A stretch of 59,577 nt of DNA from Vineibacter terrae (GCF_008039615.1 NZ_VDUZ01000053.1:1-59577), one strand, 5' to 3'. Positions 1-8,561 are shown, numbered from the stretch's first letter. Made by a program: numbers and translations. Notes: generated by a model from the sequence alone, not told the origin.

Positions 1-2
1 TC

Positions 3-353
3 AGCCGCCACCAGCTCGCCCTCTACTGCGGCGGCTCGGGCGACCACAACCCGATCCATGTCGACATCGACTTCGCCAAGAAGTTCGGCTTCAAGGACGT
101 CTTCGCCCACGGCATGCTGTCGATGGCCTTCCTGGGCCGGCTGGCGACGTCGTGGGTGCCGCAGAAGCAGATCCGCGCGCTGGGCACCCGCTTCACCTCG
201 ATCACCTGGGTCGGCGACGTGATCACGGTCAGCGGCAAGGTGGTCGGCAAGCGCGAGGAGAACGGCGAGAAGCTGGTCGACCTCGAGGTCAAGTGCACCA
301 ACCAGAACGGCCAGAGCACGCTCGAAGGCAACGCCACCGTCGCGCTGGCATAG
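3..353 (+). CDS. MaoC-like dehydratase (5' truncated by window edge)
   Basis: Only the C-terminal 116 residues are inside the window; the frame is open to the left edge. The fragment carries the hydratase-2/MaoC signature GDHNPIHVD near its start and FAHGMLSMAFLGR about 20 residues later. The Asp and His of the first motif are the catalytic pair that adds water to a trans-2-enoyl-CoA in this hotdog-fold family. It ends at TAG 351-353. The next gene, a short-chain dehydrogenase on the same strand, would fit the following ketoreductase-type step, but a repeat of about 80 bp separates them. The exact acyl substrate cannot be read from the sequence. Family assignment is secure; the full length is unknown. 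Confidence 0.9.
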   Translation, partial: SRHQLALYCGGSGDHNPIHVDIDFAKKFGFKDVFAHGMLSMAFLGRLATSWVPQKQIRALGTRFTSITWVGDVITVSGKVVGKREENGEKLVDLEVKCTNQNGQSTLEGNATVALA

Positions 354-360
354 CGTTCAC

Positions 361-440
361 GTCATGTCGAGCGCAGCGAGACATCTCCCTGGAACGGAGT
401 CCCCCGGCCACAGGAGATCCCTCGCTCCGCTCGGGATGAC
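361..440. repeat. Palindromic repeat, family A (degenerate copy)
   Basis: Imperfect inverted repeat. The left arm reads GTCATGTCGAGCGCAGCGAG and the right arm CTCGCTCCGCTCGGGATGAC, the same arms as the copies at 6701, 17711, 31345, 39999 and 48561. The centre differs from the usual core. It lies between two co-directional genes. Confidence 0.8.
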
Positions 441-475
441 GCACGTGCAACAACACAAGCAAAGGAGAACGGAAC

Positions 476-1300
476 ATGGGTCAACTCGACGGACGGGTTG
501 CCGTCGTCACCGGTTCGGGACGCGGCATCGGCCAGGAGATCGCCTTCCGGCTGGTGCGTGACGGCGCCAAGGTCGTGATCAACGACATCGACGAGGCGCC
601 GGCCAAGGAGACCGTCGCCGCCATCGAGAAGATGGGCGGCAAGGCCGTGGCCTGCAACGGCGACGTCGCGGCCGCCGATTTCGGCGACCGCATCATCAAG
701 ACGGCCGTCGATGCCTTCGGCGACTGCCACATCGTGGTGAACAACGCCGGCTACACCTGGGACAGCGTCATCCAGAAGATGACCGACGAGCAGTGGTACG
801 CCATCATCGACGTGCACCTGACGGCGCCGTTCCGCATCCTGCGCGCCTTCCAGCAGCACCTGCGCGGCGCCGTGGAGAAGGAGCGCTCGGCCGGCACGCG
901 CATCGTGCGCAAGGTGGTCAACATCTCCTCGACCTCGGGCGTCAACGGCAATGCCGGGCAGTCGAACTACTCGGCCGGCAAGGCGGGCATCGTCGGCCTG
1001 ACCAAGACGCTGGCCAAGGAGTTCGGCCGCTATGACGTGACGGTCAACGCCGTCGCCTTCGGCTACATCCAGACGCGCCTCACCAAGCCGCTCTCCGAGG
1101 GCGAGGCCGGCGAGATCGAGGTGCAGGGCCGCAAGGTCAAGATCGGCGTGCAGGGCGGCCGCATCGCGGCCATGAACCAGATGATCCCGCTGGGCCGCGG
1201 CGGCCTGCCGGAAGAGGCGGCCGGCTCGGTCTACCTCTTCTGCAGCCCCGACAGCGACTATGTCAGCGGCCAGTGCCTGGTGGTGAACGGCGGCCTCTGA
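476..1300 (+). CDS. SDR family NAD(P)-dependent oxidoreductase
   Basis: A 274-residue classical short-chain dehydrogenase. The Rossmann dinucleotide site TGSGRGIG is at residues 12-19, NNAG at 89-92, and the catalytic Tyr165/Lys169 pair in NYSAGK follows the conserved Ser of NISSTSG. A charged insert of about 20 residues before the catalytic Ser makes it longer than the usual 250. The ATG is preceded by AAAGGAGAACGGAAC, a strong ribosome binding site. A MaoC hydratase lies upstream on the same strand, so a 3-hydroxyacyl-CoA or 3-ketoacyl reductase role is plausible but inferred. Transcription probably stops at the perfect hairpin 50 bp downstream. Confidence 0.92.
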   Translation: MGQLDGRVAVVTGSGRGIGQEIAFRLVRDGAKVVINDIDEAPAKETVAAIEKMGGKAVACNGDVAAADFGDRIIKTAVDAFGDCHIVVNNAGYTWDSVIQKMTDEQWYAIIDVHLTAPFRILRAFQQHLRGAVEKERSAGTRIVRKVVNISSTSGVNGNAGQSNYSAGKAGIVGLTKTLAKEFGRYDVTVNAVAFGYIQTRLTKPLSEGEAGEIEVQGRKVKIGVQGGRIAAMNQMIPLGRGGLPEEAAGSVYLFCSPDSDYVSGQCLVVNGGL

Positions 1301-1350
1301 CCGACCGACACGGGCGGGCGCGCACGGCGCGCGCCCTGCCCCGGCATCGC

Positions 1351-1386
1351 AACGGCACCGTCCTGCAGGACGGTGCCGTTTTCGTT
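1351..1386. terminator. Perfect 15+15 bp hairpin, probable terminator between convergent genes
   Basis: AACGGCACCGTCCTG is followed directly by its exact reverse complement (1351-1380) and then TTCGTT. It sits in the gap between the SDR (ending 1300) and the convergent MFS gene (ending 1408), so it can serve both strands. The T-tract is short, so efficiency is uncertain. Confidence 0.7.
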
Positions 1387-1407
1387 GGCGGCGGATTCCA
1401 GCTGCGA

Positions 1408-2655
1408 TCATCCGCACTGATGAGACGGCGGCGGTTCGTGCTTCGGGACCAGGCCGAAGGCGGCGACCGCCGCGATGATCGACGCGGCGCCCGCGACGGC
1501 GAATGTCAGCCCCAGCGAGTGGCCGGCCAGCATGCCGCCGAGCGCGGCGCCGATCGGCAGGCCGCAGGTGTTCAGGCTCATGGAGATGGCCAGCGCCCTG
1601 CCCAGCCAGGCCGGATCGGTGCGGCTTTGACGCAGCGTGAGGACGCCGACATCCACCGGGCCTGTCAGCAGGCCCACGACGATCAGCCCTACGGCCATGC
1701 CTGCCAGCCCGAAATGGGCGCAGACCGGATAGATCGCCACGGCCGTCGCCAGCGCGCCGGCCGCGATGAAGAGCCGTTCCCGGCCGGCGGCCTGGACATG
1801 CCCGGCATAGAGCGCACCCAGGCTCCCCGCCACGCCCGACAGCGCCCACAGCACGCCCACGACACTGTCGGCCATGGCCTGGTCGCCGAGCGCGCGCATG
1901 ACGAAGACGGGCACCGCGACCAGAAGAATGCCGAAGCTCACCTGGTAGAGCGAGTAGGACACGGCCAGCCCCCGCAGCGTGCGATGGCGCACGACGTAGA
2001 CCAGGCCGGCCAGAGCCTCGCCGGACAGCGATCCGATACGGCCGGTGGCCGGGCCGGCTGCGGGACGACGCACCAGCGCGACGAGGCTCAGCGCAGCCGC
2101 CCCATAGAGCGCGGCGATGACCAGGAAGGTGGCGCCCGGCCCGGCGAAGCCGAACAGCAAGCCGGCGAGCACCGGCCCCAGCACGTCGACGAGGGCATAG
2201 CTGCCGGTGTCCAGCGCGTTGGCGCAGTCGCGCGCCGGCGCCGGCACCAGCCGGGCGATCAGTGTCCGGATGCCGGCCGCGCTCAGCGGGCTGGTGAGCG
2301 AATAGAGCGCGACCAGGACCAGCAGCAGCGGCGGGCTGACGGCCTGGACGACGTGCAACGCCAGCAGCGCCGCCAGCAAGGCCGTGCCCGCCACCATGTC
2401 GATCACGATGGCCCTGGCCGTGCCCACGCGGTCCAGCAGGGCGCCGGCCAGCGGGCTTGCCAGCATGCCCGGCACCATCGAGGCGAACGACACCCACCCC
2501 GCCAGCTCGGGCGACCGGAAGGCGCCCAGCACGTAAAGCACGATCGCCAGCGTGAACGTCCGCCCAGCCAGGCGCGACAGGCACGCCGCGATCAGCAGGT
2601 TGGAAACATCAGGCAGACGCAGGACCTGGGCATAGGAGCGAGGAGCGTCGGCCAT
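1408..2655 (-). CDS. MFS transporter
   Basis: A 415-residue hydrophobic protein with about twelve predicted membrane spans and the charged cytoplasmic loop typical of the major facilitator superfamily after span 2 (LLDRVGTARAIVID). It resembles the multidrug or DHA3-like permeases with two six-helix halves. Start chosen at ATG 2655; a GTG directly upstream (2658) is also possible. It is the last gene of a minus-strand run with the small EamA protein (26 bp upstream), a glycosyltransferase and a methyltransferase. Substrate cannot be deduced. It may not belong functionally to the glycan genes even if it is co-transcribed. Confidence 0.85.
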   Translation of the reverse strand: MADAPRSYAQVLRLPDVSNLLIAACLSRLAGRTFTLAIVLYVLGAFRSPELAGWVSFASMVPGMLASPLAGALLDRVGTARAIVIDMVAGTALLAALLALHVVQAVSPPLLLVLVALYSLTSPLSAAGIRTLIARLVPAPARDCANALDTGSYALVDVLGPVLAGLLFGFAGPGATFLVIAALYGAAALSLVALVRRPAAGPATGRIGSLSGEALAGLVYVVRHRTLRGLAVSYSLYQVSFGILLVAVPVFVMRALGDQAMADSVVGVLWALSGVAGSLGALYAGHVQAAGRERLFIAAGALATAVAIYPVCAHFGLAGMAVGLIVVGLLTGPVDVGVLTLRQSRTDPAWLGRALAISMSLNTCGLPIGAALGGMLAGHSLGLTFAVAGAASIIAAVAAFGLVPKHEPPPSHQCG

Positions 2656-2680
2656 CACACGTTGCCCGCTTGTCGAATTC

Positions 2681-3013
2681 CTATCCCTGGTTGATCAGCC
2701 ACACGCCGGCGACGATCAGCACCAGGCCGACGATCTTGAGCACGCCGAACGGCTCGTTGAACAGCACGTAGCCGAGCACGGCGACGATGGCGTAGCTCAG
2801 CGACACGCTGGGAAACGCCACCGAGAGCGGGATCTTGCGCAGGGCCAGGATGTAGAGGAAGGCCGCCATGCCATAGAGCATCAGGCCGATGATCGTCTGC
2901 GGCCGCAGCAGCTGCTGCAGGATCGTCTCGCTGTCGGCGCCGGTCTTCAGCAGGATCTGGCCGCCGATGCCGGTCACGATGCCGCCGGCCAACGCCAAGT
3001 AGAAGGGCCACAT
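2681..3013 (-). CDS. Small EamA/SMR-type membrane protein, putative lipid-linked sugar flippase
   Basis: A 110-residue protein with four predicted helices, the size and layout of small multidrug resistance or ArnE/ArnF-like half-transporters. The N-terminal helix has GIGGQILLKTG, where SMR proteins place helix-1 residues, and the last helix contains IVGLVLIVAGVWLI. It lies 6 bp after a polyprenyl-phosphate glycosyltransferase gene. This is the pairing known from ArnC with ArnE/F and from GtrB with GtrA, where the small protein helps move the lipid-linked sugar across the inner membrane. That context supports flippase over drug efflux. The direct substrate is inferred. Confidence 0.8.
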   Translation of the reverse strand: MWPFYLALAGGIVTGIGGQILLKTGADSETILQQLLRPQTIIGLMLYGMAAFLYILALRKIPLSVAFPSVSLSYAIVAVLGYVLFNEPFGVLKIVGLVLIVAGVWLINQG

Positions 3014-3019
3014 GCGGCG

Positions 3020-4120
3020 CTACTCGGCCGCCCGGTCGGGCGTGTCCCGCCGCGGCGGCGCCACCGCGGGCAGAGCCGATGGCGAGCGCGCGTCGACCGG
3101 CGAGACATGCTCACGATCGCTGCCCGCATAAGGCCGCCCGGCGGCGGCGCTGCCCGCGGCCGGCTCATGCGCCACCAGCGCCCCGCCCTCGCGGACGTAG
3201 ATGCGGCGCACCATGTATTGCGGCTTGCGGTTGGCGGTCAGGAACATGCGGCCAAGATACTCGCCCATGACACCCAGGATCATCAGCTGCACGCCGGCCA
3301 GCAGGACCACAGCCGACATCACCGACGCCCAGCCGGTCGGAAGGTCGTTCTTCACCAACGCCTCGATCAGCACCGCGATGAAGCCCAGCAGGCCGACGCC
3401 GCTCAGCACCATGCCGCTGATGCTGGCGGCGCGCAGCGGCAGGACCGAGAAGTTCAGGAACATCGACAGCCACAGCCGCACGAGGCGACGCAGGGTGTAG
3501 TTGCTGCGCCCTTCGATGCGCGGCAGATGCAGCACCTGCAGGCGGCCCACGTTCTCCGTGATCTGGAAGATCAGGCCATCGACATAAGGATAGGGCCCGT
3601 CATAGCTCACCAGCCGCTCGCGCAGGAAGGCGCTGATGCAGCGGAAGCTCGACAGGTACAGGCCGTGCGGCTTCTCGATCAGGCGGTCGGCGCACCAGTT
3701 GGTGAAGCGGCTGCCGATGTTGCGCCAGGCGGCGTGCTGCTTGGTCGCATAGTGCGTGTAGACGACGTCGTGGCCGTTGTCGCGCGTGTACTCGAACAGC
3801 CGGCGCACCTCCTCCGGCGGATTCTGCAGGTCGTCGTCCATCGTGATGGTGTAGTCGCCGCGCGCATGCGCCAGGCCGGCCATGACGGCGTTGTGCTCGC
3901 CGTAATTGCGCGACAGGTCGACCAGGGTGATCGGCGCGCCGGGCCGGGCCGCAAGCTCGCGGCAGACCTCGAAGCTGTTGTCGGGGCTGCCGTCATTGAC
4001 CAGGACGATCTCCAGGCCGCCGGCGATATCCAGCGCCCGCAGCGCCACAACCAGCTCGCCGACGCTGCTCGCGCCGTTGTAGACCGGCACCACGACACTG
4101 AGTGCGAATGGCCGTTTCAT
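3020..4120 (-). CDS. Polyprenyl-phosphate glycosyltransferase, family 2 (ArnC/GtrB-like)
   Basis: A 366-residue GT2 enzyme. The GT-A domain begins SVVVPVYNGASSVGEL and has the VNDGSPDNS loop near residue 42 and a DDD metal/nucleotide-sugar motif at 95-97 (TITMDDDLQNP). Two C-terminal membrane helices lie at about 232-254 and 265-290, followed by a proline-rich cytoplasmic tail. This architecture is that of enzymes loading a sugar from a nucleotide donor onto undecaprenyl phosphate on the cytoplasmic face. The ATG (4120) overlaps the TGA of the methyltransferase by 4 bp, so the two are translationally coupled. An open frame extends further upstream but only antisense to the methyltransferase start region, so ATG 4120 is preferred. 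Confidence 0.9.
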   Translation of the reverse strand: MKRPFALSVVVPVYNGASSVGELVVALRALDIAGGLEIVLVNDGSPDNSFEVCRELAARPGAPITLVDLSRNYGEHNAVMAGLAHARGDYTITMDDDLQNPPEEVRRLFEYTRDNGHDVVYTHYATKQHAAWRNIGSRFTNWCADRLIEKPHGLYLSSFRCISAFLRERLVSYDGPYPYVDGLIFQITENVGRLQVLHLPRIEGRSNYTLRRLVRLWLSMFLNFSVLPLRAASISGMVLSGVGLLGFIAVLIEALVKNDLPTGWASVMSAVVLLAGVQLMILGVMGEYLGRMFLTANRKPQYMVRRIYVREGGALVAHEPAAGSAAAGRPYAGSDREHVSPVDARSPSALPAVAPPRRDTPDRAAE

Positions 4121-4866
4121 CGCTTCTCCGCCTTGCCCTTCTGCGCGACCAGCAGGATCGAGCCGCCGAACGGCAGCGCGACGCCCCAGCCGATCAGCCG
4201 GCGCTCGATACCGACGATGGCGCCGAACAGCCAGTTGATCGGCGCCGGAAACGGCCGCACGTCGCTGCCACCCGTACTCCACCGCGTCAACACGCGCCGT
4301 GCAACCATCAACGGAAACAGGATGCAATTCCAGTAGGTCGCGCGCCGGACCCGGAAACCCGCCGCCTGCGCCAACGCCGCTGCCTGCCGGCGGGTAAAGC
4401 GACGCACGTTGTGCACGTGCCGATCATGCGCCGACGCCATCCAACGATAGGCGGGCAGATTAAGGATCAGGATTCCGCCGGTTTCGAGGCAGCGATGCGC
4501 CTCTTTCAGGGCCACATCCGGCTCCACCAGGCGATGCGGCAGGACGTCGGCGCTGACCATGGCCCCCAGCACATCGTCGCCGAACGGCAGCGCCGTCACC
4601 GATCCGACGACGATGGCCGCGTCGCCGCGCGCAGCAGCCAGCCTCGCCGCCTGCGCGTCATACTCGAGGCCCAGCCGCGATCCGCCGACGCCGCGACGCG
4701 ACAATGCCGCCAGCAGGCCACCCGTGCCGCAGCCCGCGTCGAGCAGCGGCCGGAAGCTGCCGCCTGCCATGCTCGCGACCTGATCGGCGATCAGCCCGTG
4801 CAGCCCGCGGTACCACCAGAGCCGCTCCTCCAGCGCGTGCATCCGCTCATATTCGTGGCGCTCCAT
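4117..4866 (-). CDS. Class I SAM-dependent methyltransferase
   Basis: A 249-residue protein with the SAM-binding motif I LLDAGCGTGG at residues 41-50, an acidic residue at the end of strand 2 (LGLEYDAQ) and a post-motif segment VSADVLPHRLVEPD typical of methyltransferase type 11/UbiE-like domains. It is the first gene of the minus-strand glycan block, with AAGGGG upstream of ATG 4866, and it overlaps the glycosyltransferase by 4 bp (ATGA). The C-terminal 90 residues are rich in hydrophobic and basic residues and may touch the membrane. Likely substrates are a sugar or lipid intermediate of the same pathway; this is inference from context. Confidence 0.85.
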   Translation of the reverse strand: MERHEYERMHALEERLWWYRGLHGLIADQVASMAGGSFRPLLDAGCGTGGLLAALSRRGVGGSRLGLEYDAQAARLAAARGDAAIVVGSVTALPFGDDVLGAMVSADVLPHRLVEPDVALKEAHRCLETGGILILNLPAYRWMASAHDRHVHNVRRFTRRQAAALAQAAGFRVRRATYWNCILFPLMVARRVLTRWSTGGSDVRPFPAPINWLFGAIVGIERRLIGWGVALPFGGSILLVAQKGKAEKR

Positions 4867-4906
4867 GCCACCCCTTATATAGCCACGGCATGCGGCAGTC
4901 GAACCG

Positions 4907-6688
4907 ATGGCCTTGGCCGGCGGCGCTCTGCTATCGTGCCGCCGCGCCGTCGCAGCGGCGCTCCTTGCAGCCTTCGCATCGCGTCCGCCCTTGCCCGATC
5001 AACGCCCCCCTTTGTCCGACCCCAAGGTCGAGCGGCCGCAAGACGATGTCGTGCCGCCGCACCCGGCGTCACCCGCCAAGGACCCCGGCCCCGAGGTCGT
5101 GCATCATCCCGCGCGCTTCCTGCGCGACCGGCTGCCGACCGGCGCGGCGCATGCGATCGGCGCGCTGCTGCTGCTGATCCCGGCCATATGGGCCGCCGGC
5201 TACCTGTTTCCCCCGATCAACCACGACGTCGCCGCGTTGATGGACGTCGTGCATCGATGGCTCGACGGCGAGACGCTCTATGTCGACATCATCGACGTCA
5301 ACCTGCCGCTGGTCTTCGTCCTCTACGCCATCCCGGAAGTGCTGGCGCGTCTGTTCGCCTTCACCGGCCTGGATGCCACGACCTGGCTGACGCTGTGCCT
5401 GTACGCCGCCATCATCGGGTCGTTCCTCGCCTGCCGCTCCCTGACCCACAAGGTCCCGTCGCTGGCCCATCCGCTGACCGAAGCGCTGGTGCCGCCGACG
5501 CTGCTGTTCCTGTTCGTCGTGCTGCCCAATGAGAGTTTCGGGCAGCGCGAGCATGTGATGTTCGTGCTGACGGCGCCCTACCTGCTGCATGCGGCTGGAC
5601 GGGCCGAGGGCCGCGCCGCCGCGATCGGCAGCGTGCCGGCCTGGGCGATCGCGCTGGCTGCCGGCCTGGGCCTGGCGCAGAAGCCGCATTTCCTCACCAT
5701 CCCGCTGGCCGTCGAGGCCTATCTGCTGCTGCATCGCGGCTGGCGCCGCACCATCACCGACATGGTGCCGTGGCTGATCGGCGCCGTGATCGTCGCGCAT
5801 GCGGCGCTGATGGTGTTCGGCACGCCCGCCTATGTCAGCAGCGTGCTGCCGATCATCTGGGAGTCCTACGCCCATCTCGGCGAGGCCACCTGGCAGAGCG
5901 TCCTGTTCGGACCCGTCCTGGGGCCGTGCCTGCTGGCGCTGGCGGCCTTCGGCCTGCTGGCCATCTTCCTTGCCCGCACGGTGGCGGCGCGGGTGATCGT
6001 CGCCTACGGCCTGGGCGCGGCCCTGGCCGCGGCGCTGCAGGCCAAAGGCTGGCCCTATCATGTGCTGCCCGCCCTCTCGGCCACGATCCTGCTGGCCGCC
6101 GTGACGATCTCGCAGATGATCGACCGCTACCTGCCGATCGACCGCGAGGCGCACCGGGTCCCGGTGGTCGGGATCAGCGCCACCTTCCTCATCTTGTTCT
6201 ACTTCCAGGCGGCGCTGTTCACACCGCCCTTCCAGAAGCAGCGCCAGTTCGAGGACAGCATCACCGGCGTGCTGCTGCACATCGTCGAGCAAAACGCCCC
6301 CAACAAGCGCATCCTGGTCCTGTCGCCCGGCATCTATCCCTACTACCCGCTGGTCAACTACGGCGGCATCCGCATGACGATGCGCTTCCAGACCATGTGG
6401 GTGCTGCAGGGCATCTACGCCGACTGCGAGGAGTACCCGGTCCTGTACAACGCGCCGGAGGACATGTCCGACGCCGAGCGCTTCGTCTTCGATTCGGTGT
6501 CCGACGACTTCGAGCGCCAGCAGCCCGACCTGGTCATCGTCGACCGCGTCGCCGGCATGCCGCGCTGCCAGGGCCGCGTCTTCGACTATCTCGAGTACTT
6601 CATGCGCAACCCGAAGTTCGCACGCGCCTTCGAGCGCTACACCCATTTCATGGATGTCGACCGCTACACCATCTACAAGCGGCGGTGA
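4907..6688 (+). CDS. Multi-pass membrane protein, GT-C-like glycosyltransferase
   Basis: Up to 593 residues with about ten to eleven predicted membrane spans and a C-terminal soluble domain of about 150 residues. The first periplasmic loop has NHDVAALMDVVHRWLDGE followed by YVDIIDVN. Acidic residues in that loop are where GT-C enzymes (ArnT, PMT) place the catalytic Asp. A GT-C enzyme would take a polyprenyl-linked sugar made by the divergent glycosyltransferase and transfer it in the periplasm. The start is uncertain: ATG 4907 lacks a clear ribosome binding site and the first 70 residues are low-complexity, so a downstream GTG or TTG (for example near 5098) is possible. Only 40 bp separate it from the divergent methyltransferase. 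Confidence 0.75.
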   Translation: MALAGGALLSCRRAVAAALLAAFASRPPLPDQRPPLSDPKVERPQDDVVPPHPASPAKDPGPEVVHHPARFLRDRLPTGAAHAIGALLLLIPAIWAAGYLFPPINHDVAALMDVVHRWLDGETLYVDIIDVNLPLVFVLYAIPEVLARLFAFTGLDATTWLTLCLYAAIIGSFLACRSLTHKVPSLAHPLTEALVPPTLLFLFVVLPNESFGQREHVMFVLTAPYLLHAAGRAEGRAAAIGSVPAWAIALAAGLGLAQKPHFLTIPLAVEAYLLLHRGWRRTITDMVPWLIGAVIVAHAALMVFGTPAYVSSVLPIIWESYAHLGEATWQSVLFGPVLGPCLLALAAFGLLAIFLARTVAARVIVAYGLGAALAAALQAKGWPYHVLPALSATILLAAVTISQMIDRYLPIDREAHRVPVVGISATFLILFYFQAALFTPPFQKQRQFEDSITGVLLHIVEQNAPNKRILVLSPGIYPYYPLVNYGGIRMTMRFQTMWVLQGIYADCEEYPVLYNAPEDMSDAERFVFDSVSDDFERQQPDLVIVDRVAGMPRCQGRVFDYLEYFMRNPKFARAFERYTHFMDVDRYTIYKRR

Positions 6689-6700
6689 GGCGGACAAACA

Positions 6701-6787
6701 CGTCATCCCGAGCGCAGCGAGGGATCTCCTGCGAAGGACGTACCGTGCGCTATTCGCAGGAGATCCCTCGCTGCGCTCGGGATGACG
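6701..6787. repeat. Palindromic repeat, family A
   Basis: Long inverted repeat with arms CGTCATCCCGAGCGCAGCGA and its complement, separated by a short core containing CGTACCGTGCGCTATTCGCA. It fills the gap between convergent genes ending at 6688 and 6797. It would fold into a hairpin of about 38 bp stem as RNA or single-stranded DNA. Confidence 0.9.
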
Positions 6788-6796
6788 CTCTTGTCG

Positions 6797-7231
6797 TCAC
6801 GCCGGCTTCTGAGTCGGCACCTTGAAGACGCCCGAGGCCGACAGCACGACCTCGCCGGCGCATACCAGATCGCAGCGCGCGAAGATGAAGTTGGGCGTGC
6901 GCCGGGTGATGACGGCCTTGCCTTCGACCCAGTTGCCGACGCGCGCGCCGCGCACGAAATCGCTGTTGAGCGTGATGGTGGGGTGCACGCCCGCCGTGCG
7001 GGTGGCAAAGCCGCAGCCGAAGCCCATCACCATGTCGGCCAGGGTCATCAGGCAGCCGCCATGCGCGATGCCCAGCGGGTTGCCGTGCCGACGCTCCAGC
7101 ATCATGCCGACGCGCGGGCCGTCGCTCTCGAGCTTCACATGCAGCGGCCCGATCAGGCGCACGAAATCGTCGGAGATGTCGAAGGGCACGAAGCCCTCGG
7201 GGATGCCGCCAGCCGGCGCCTGCGGGCTCAT
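6797..7231 (-). CDS. PaaI-type hotdog thioesterase
   Basis: A 144-residue acyl-CoA thioesterase of the PaaI/YbaW group. The signature HGNPLGIAHGGCLMTLAD contains the HGG turn, and the following LADMVMGF begins the central helix. These proteins release free acids from aryl- or acyl-CoA as tetramers in the cytoplasm. ATG 7231 overlaps the TGA of the upstream thioesterase by 4 bp. It is the last gene of a six-gene coupled operon (10374 to 6797). Substrate range cannot be read from the sequence. Confidence 0.88.
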   Translation of the reverse strand: MSPQAPAGGIPEGFVPFDISDDFVRLIGPLHVKLESDGPRVGMMLERRHGNPLGIAHGGCLMTLADMVMGFGCGFATRTAGVHPTITLNSDFVRGARVGNWVEGKAVITRRTPNFIFARCDLVCAGEVVLSASGVFKVPTQKPA

Positions 7232-7704
7232 GACGTGCTCACTCCCGTCGGCGACCCGGCGATGCGCACCAGGTCGCGGCGCACCTCGTCCGGGATCGGC
7301 TGGCCGCGCCCGCTGGCCGGATCGTAGGCCACGATCACCGCGTGGCCGGCGGCGGCGCAATGGCCGTCCTGATCGAAGATCGCCTGGCCCAGCACGAACG
7401 AGGAGCGCCGCACCTCGATCAGCCGCGCGCCGGCGCGCACGGTCCCGGGATAGAACATCTGCCGCCGGAAATCGATGTCGAGATGGGCCACCACCGACGA
7501 CAGTCCCCGCGCGCGCATGAACTTGAGATGCTGCACGAAATAGGACACGCGCGCGTTCTCGAACAAGACCAGGAAGGCCACGTTGTTGATGTGGCCGTTG
7601 GAGTCGACATCGCCGAAGCGCAGCGTCTCGTGGGTCAGGTGGCCGTAAACCGAGGGATCCTTGAGGTCGATGGGCGCCGAGACCAGTTGCGGAACTGCAT
7701 TCAT
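7228..7704 (-). CDS. 4-hydroxybenzoyl-CoA-type acyl-CoA thioesterase (YbgC/FadM-like)
   Basis: A protein of about 158 residues with the 4HBT motif FGDVDSNGHINNVAFLVLFE, where the Asp after GD and the HINN stretch form the active-site loop. A second hotdog gene of a different subfamily follows with an ATGA overlap. Two starts are possible: TTG 7716, which overlaps the upstream stop, and ATG 7704, which has AAGAAAGG about 12 nt upstream; the ATG is preferred. Two separate thioesterases plus a MaoC hydratase in one operon suggest work on a CoA thioester intermediate. Confidence 0.87.
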   Translation of the reverse strand: MNAVPQLVSAPIDLKDPSVYGHLTHETLRFGDVDSNGHINNVAFLVLFENARVSYFVQHLKFMRARGLSSVVAHLDIDFRRQMFYPGTVRAGARLIEVRRSSFVLGQAIFDQDGHCAAAGHAVIVAYDPASGRGQPIPDEVRRDLVRIAGSPTGVSTS

Positions 7705-7712
7705 CCTGAGGG

Positions 7713-8561
7713 TCAACCTTTCTTGAACTCGATGGCGACGCCCGCCGCATCCGATGCCGGCACCAGCACCCGTCCATCCGGGGTCGCGACCGGCGCCAGC
7801 CCGCCAGCGCGCAGCACGGCCTCGGCGCGTTGCACATCCGGCACGTGGAAGCTGAGCAGCGCCGGGTGATCGTCGTGGCGCCGCGGCGCGACGCCAGGGT
7901 ACAGCGCCAGGAACCGCTCGCGCGGCATGTAGCGGATCGGCGTGCTGCCGTTATCAATTACCAGTTCCGCGCGGTCGCGCCGCACGACGGCATCGCCGAA
8001 TACCTTGCGGACATAAGCCTCATCGGTGCCGGCATCGCCGGCGATCACCGTGGCGCCCGCCAGCCCCGTGGCGCCGTTGGCATGCCGGGCCCATTCCGGG
8101 CGATAGACGAATTGCGGCGTGCGGTGCTCGCAGGCGAAGAAGCCCAGCAGCTTGGCGCGGTTGGTGCCGAGCCGCACTGTGCGGAAAGCGGCCTGCTTGG
8201 TCTTGCCGCCGATCTCGACGGCACGGCCGAAGTCCAGCACCGGATCGGGCTGCAGACCGGCCGCCGTCCAGGCGGCATGCGCGATGTCGGCGCCATCGGT
8301 GCGCAAGGCGACGTTGGCGAGGCCGCCACCCTTCTCCAGCCACGCCCGCCGCTCGGCATTGAACGGGTTGGGCTCGACGATCCCGATCAGCTCGAAATAC
8401 GTGTCGCCGAAGATCATCAGGTGGTTGGCCGTGCCCAGCCGCGTGTGGAAGCCGCGCGGCTGCACCTCGAAGCCCAGCCGGACATAGGCGGCGCGCGCCG
8501 CCTCGATATCGGCCACGACCACGACGGCGTGGTCGATGCCCTTGACCGCCTGTCCCGTCAT
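7713..8561 (-). CDS. VOC/glyoxalase-like domain protein
   Basis: A 282-residue protein beginning GIDHAVVVVADIEAARAAY, the first beta-alpha-beta module of the vicinal oxygen chelate fold. A second module starts near residue 130 and a third sits near the C terminus (HDDHPALLSFHVPDVQRAEA). The arrangement matches the Glyoxalase_3 type. Family members are metal-dependent isomerases, epimerases, ring-cleavage dioxygenases or resistance proteins. His11 is the usual first metal ligand. ATG 8561 overlaps the MaoC stop by 4 bp. Chemistry is unknown; in this operon a methylmalonyl-CoA epimerase-like or dioxygenase role are both possible. Confidence 0.83.
   Translation of the reverse strand: MTGQAVKGIDHAVVVVADIEAARAAYVRLGFEVQPRGFHTRLGTANHLMIFGDTYFELIGIVEPNPFNAERRAWLEKGGGLANVALRTDGADIAHAAWTAAGLQPDPVLDFGRAVEIGGKTKQAAFRTVRLGTNRAKLLGFFACEHRTPQFVYRPEWARHANGATGLAGATVIAGDAGTDEAYVRKVFGDAVVRRDRAELVIDNGSTPIRYMPRERFLALYPGVAPRRHDDHPALLSFHVPDVQRAEAVLRAGGLAPVATPDGRVLVPASDAAGVAIEFKKG

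Noticed and set aside
362-2584. Very long minus-strand open frame covering the SDR and MFS genes
   Set aside because: It is antisense or out of frame to two genes with clear motifs, is rich in Arg, Ala, Gly and His, and has no domain; long chance frames are common at this GC content.
5069-6706. 545-codon minus-strand open frame opposite the GT-C-like gene
   Set aside because: Composition (His, Gln, Arg, Asp-rich, no hydrophobic core) is that of an antisense reading of a membrane protein; the + strand frame has a consistent membrane topology.
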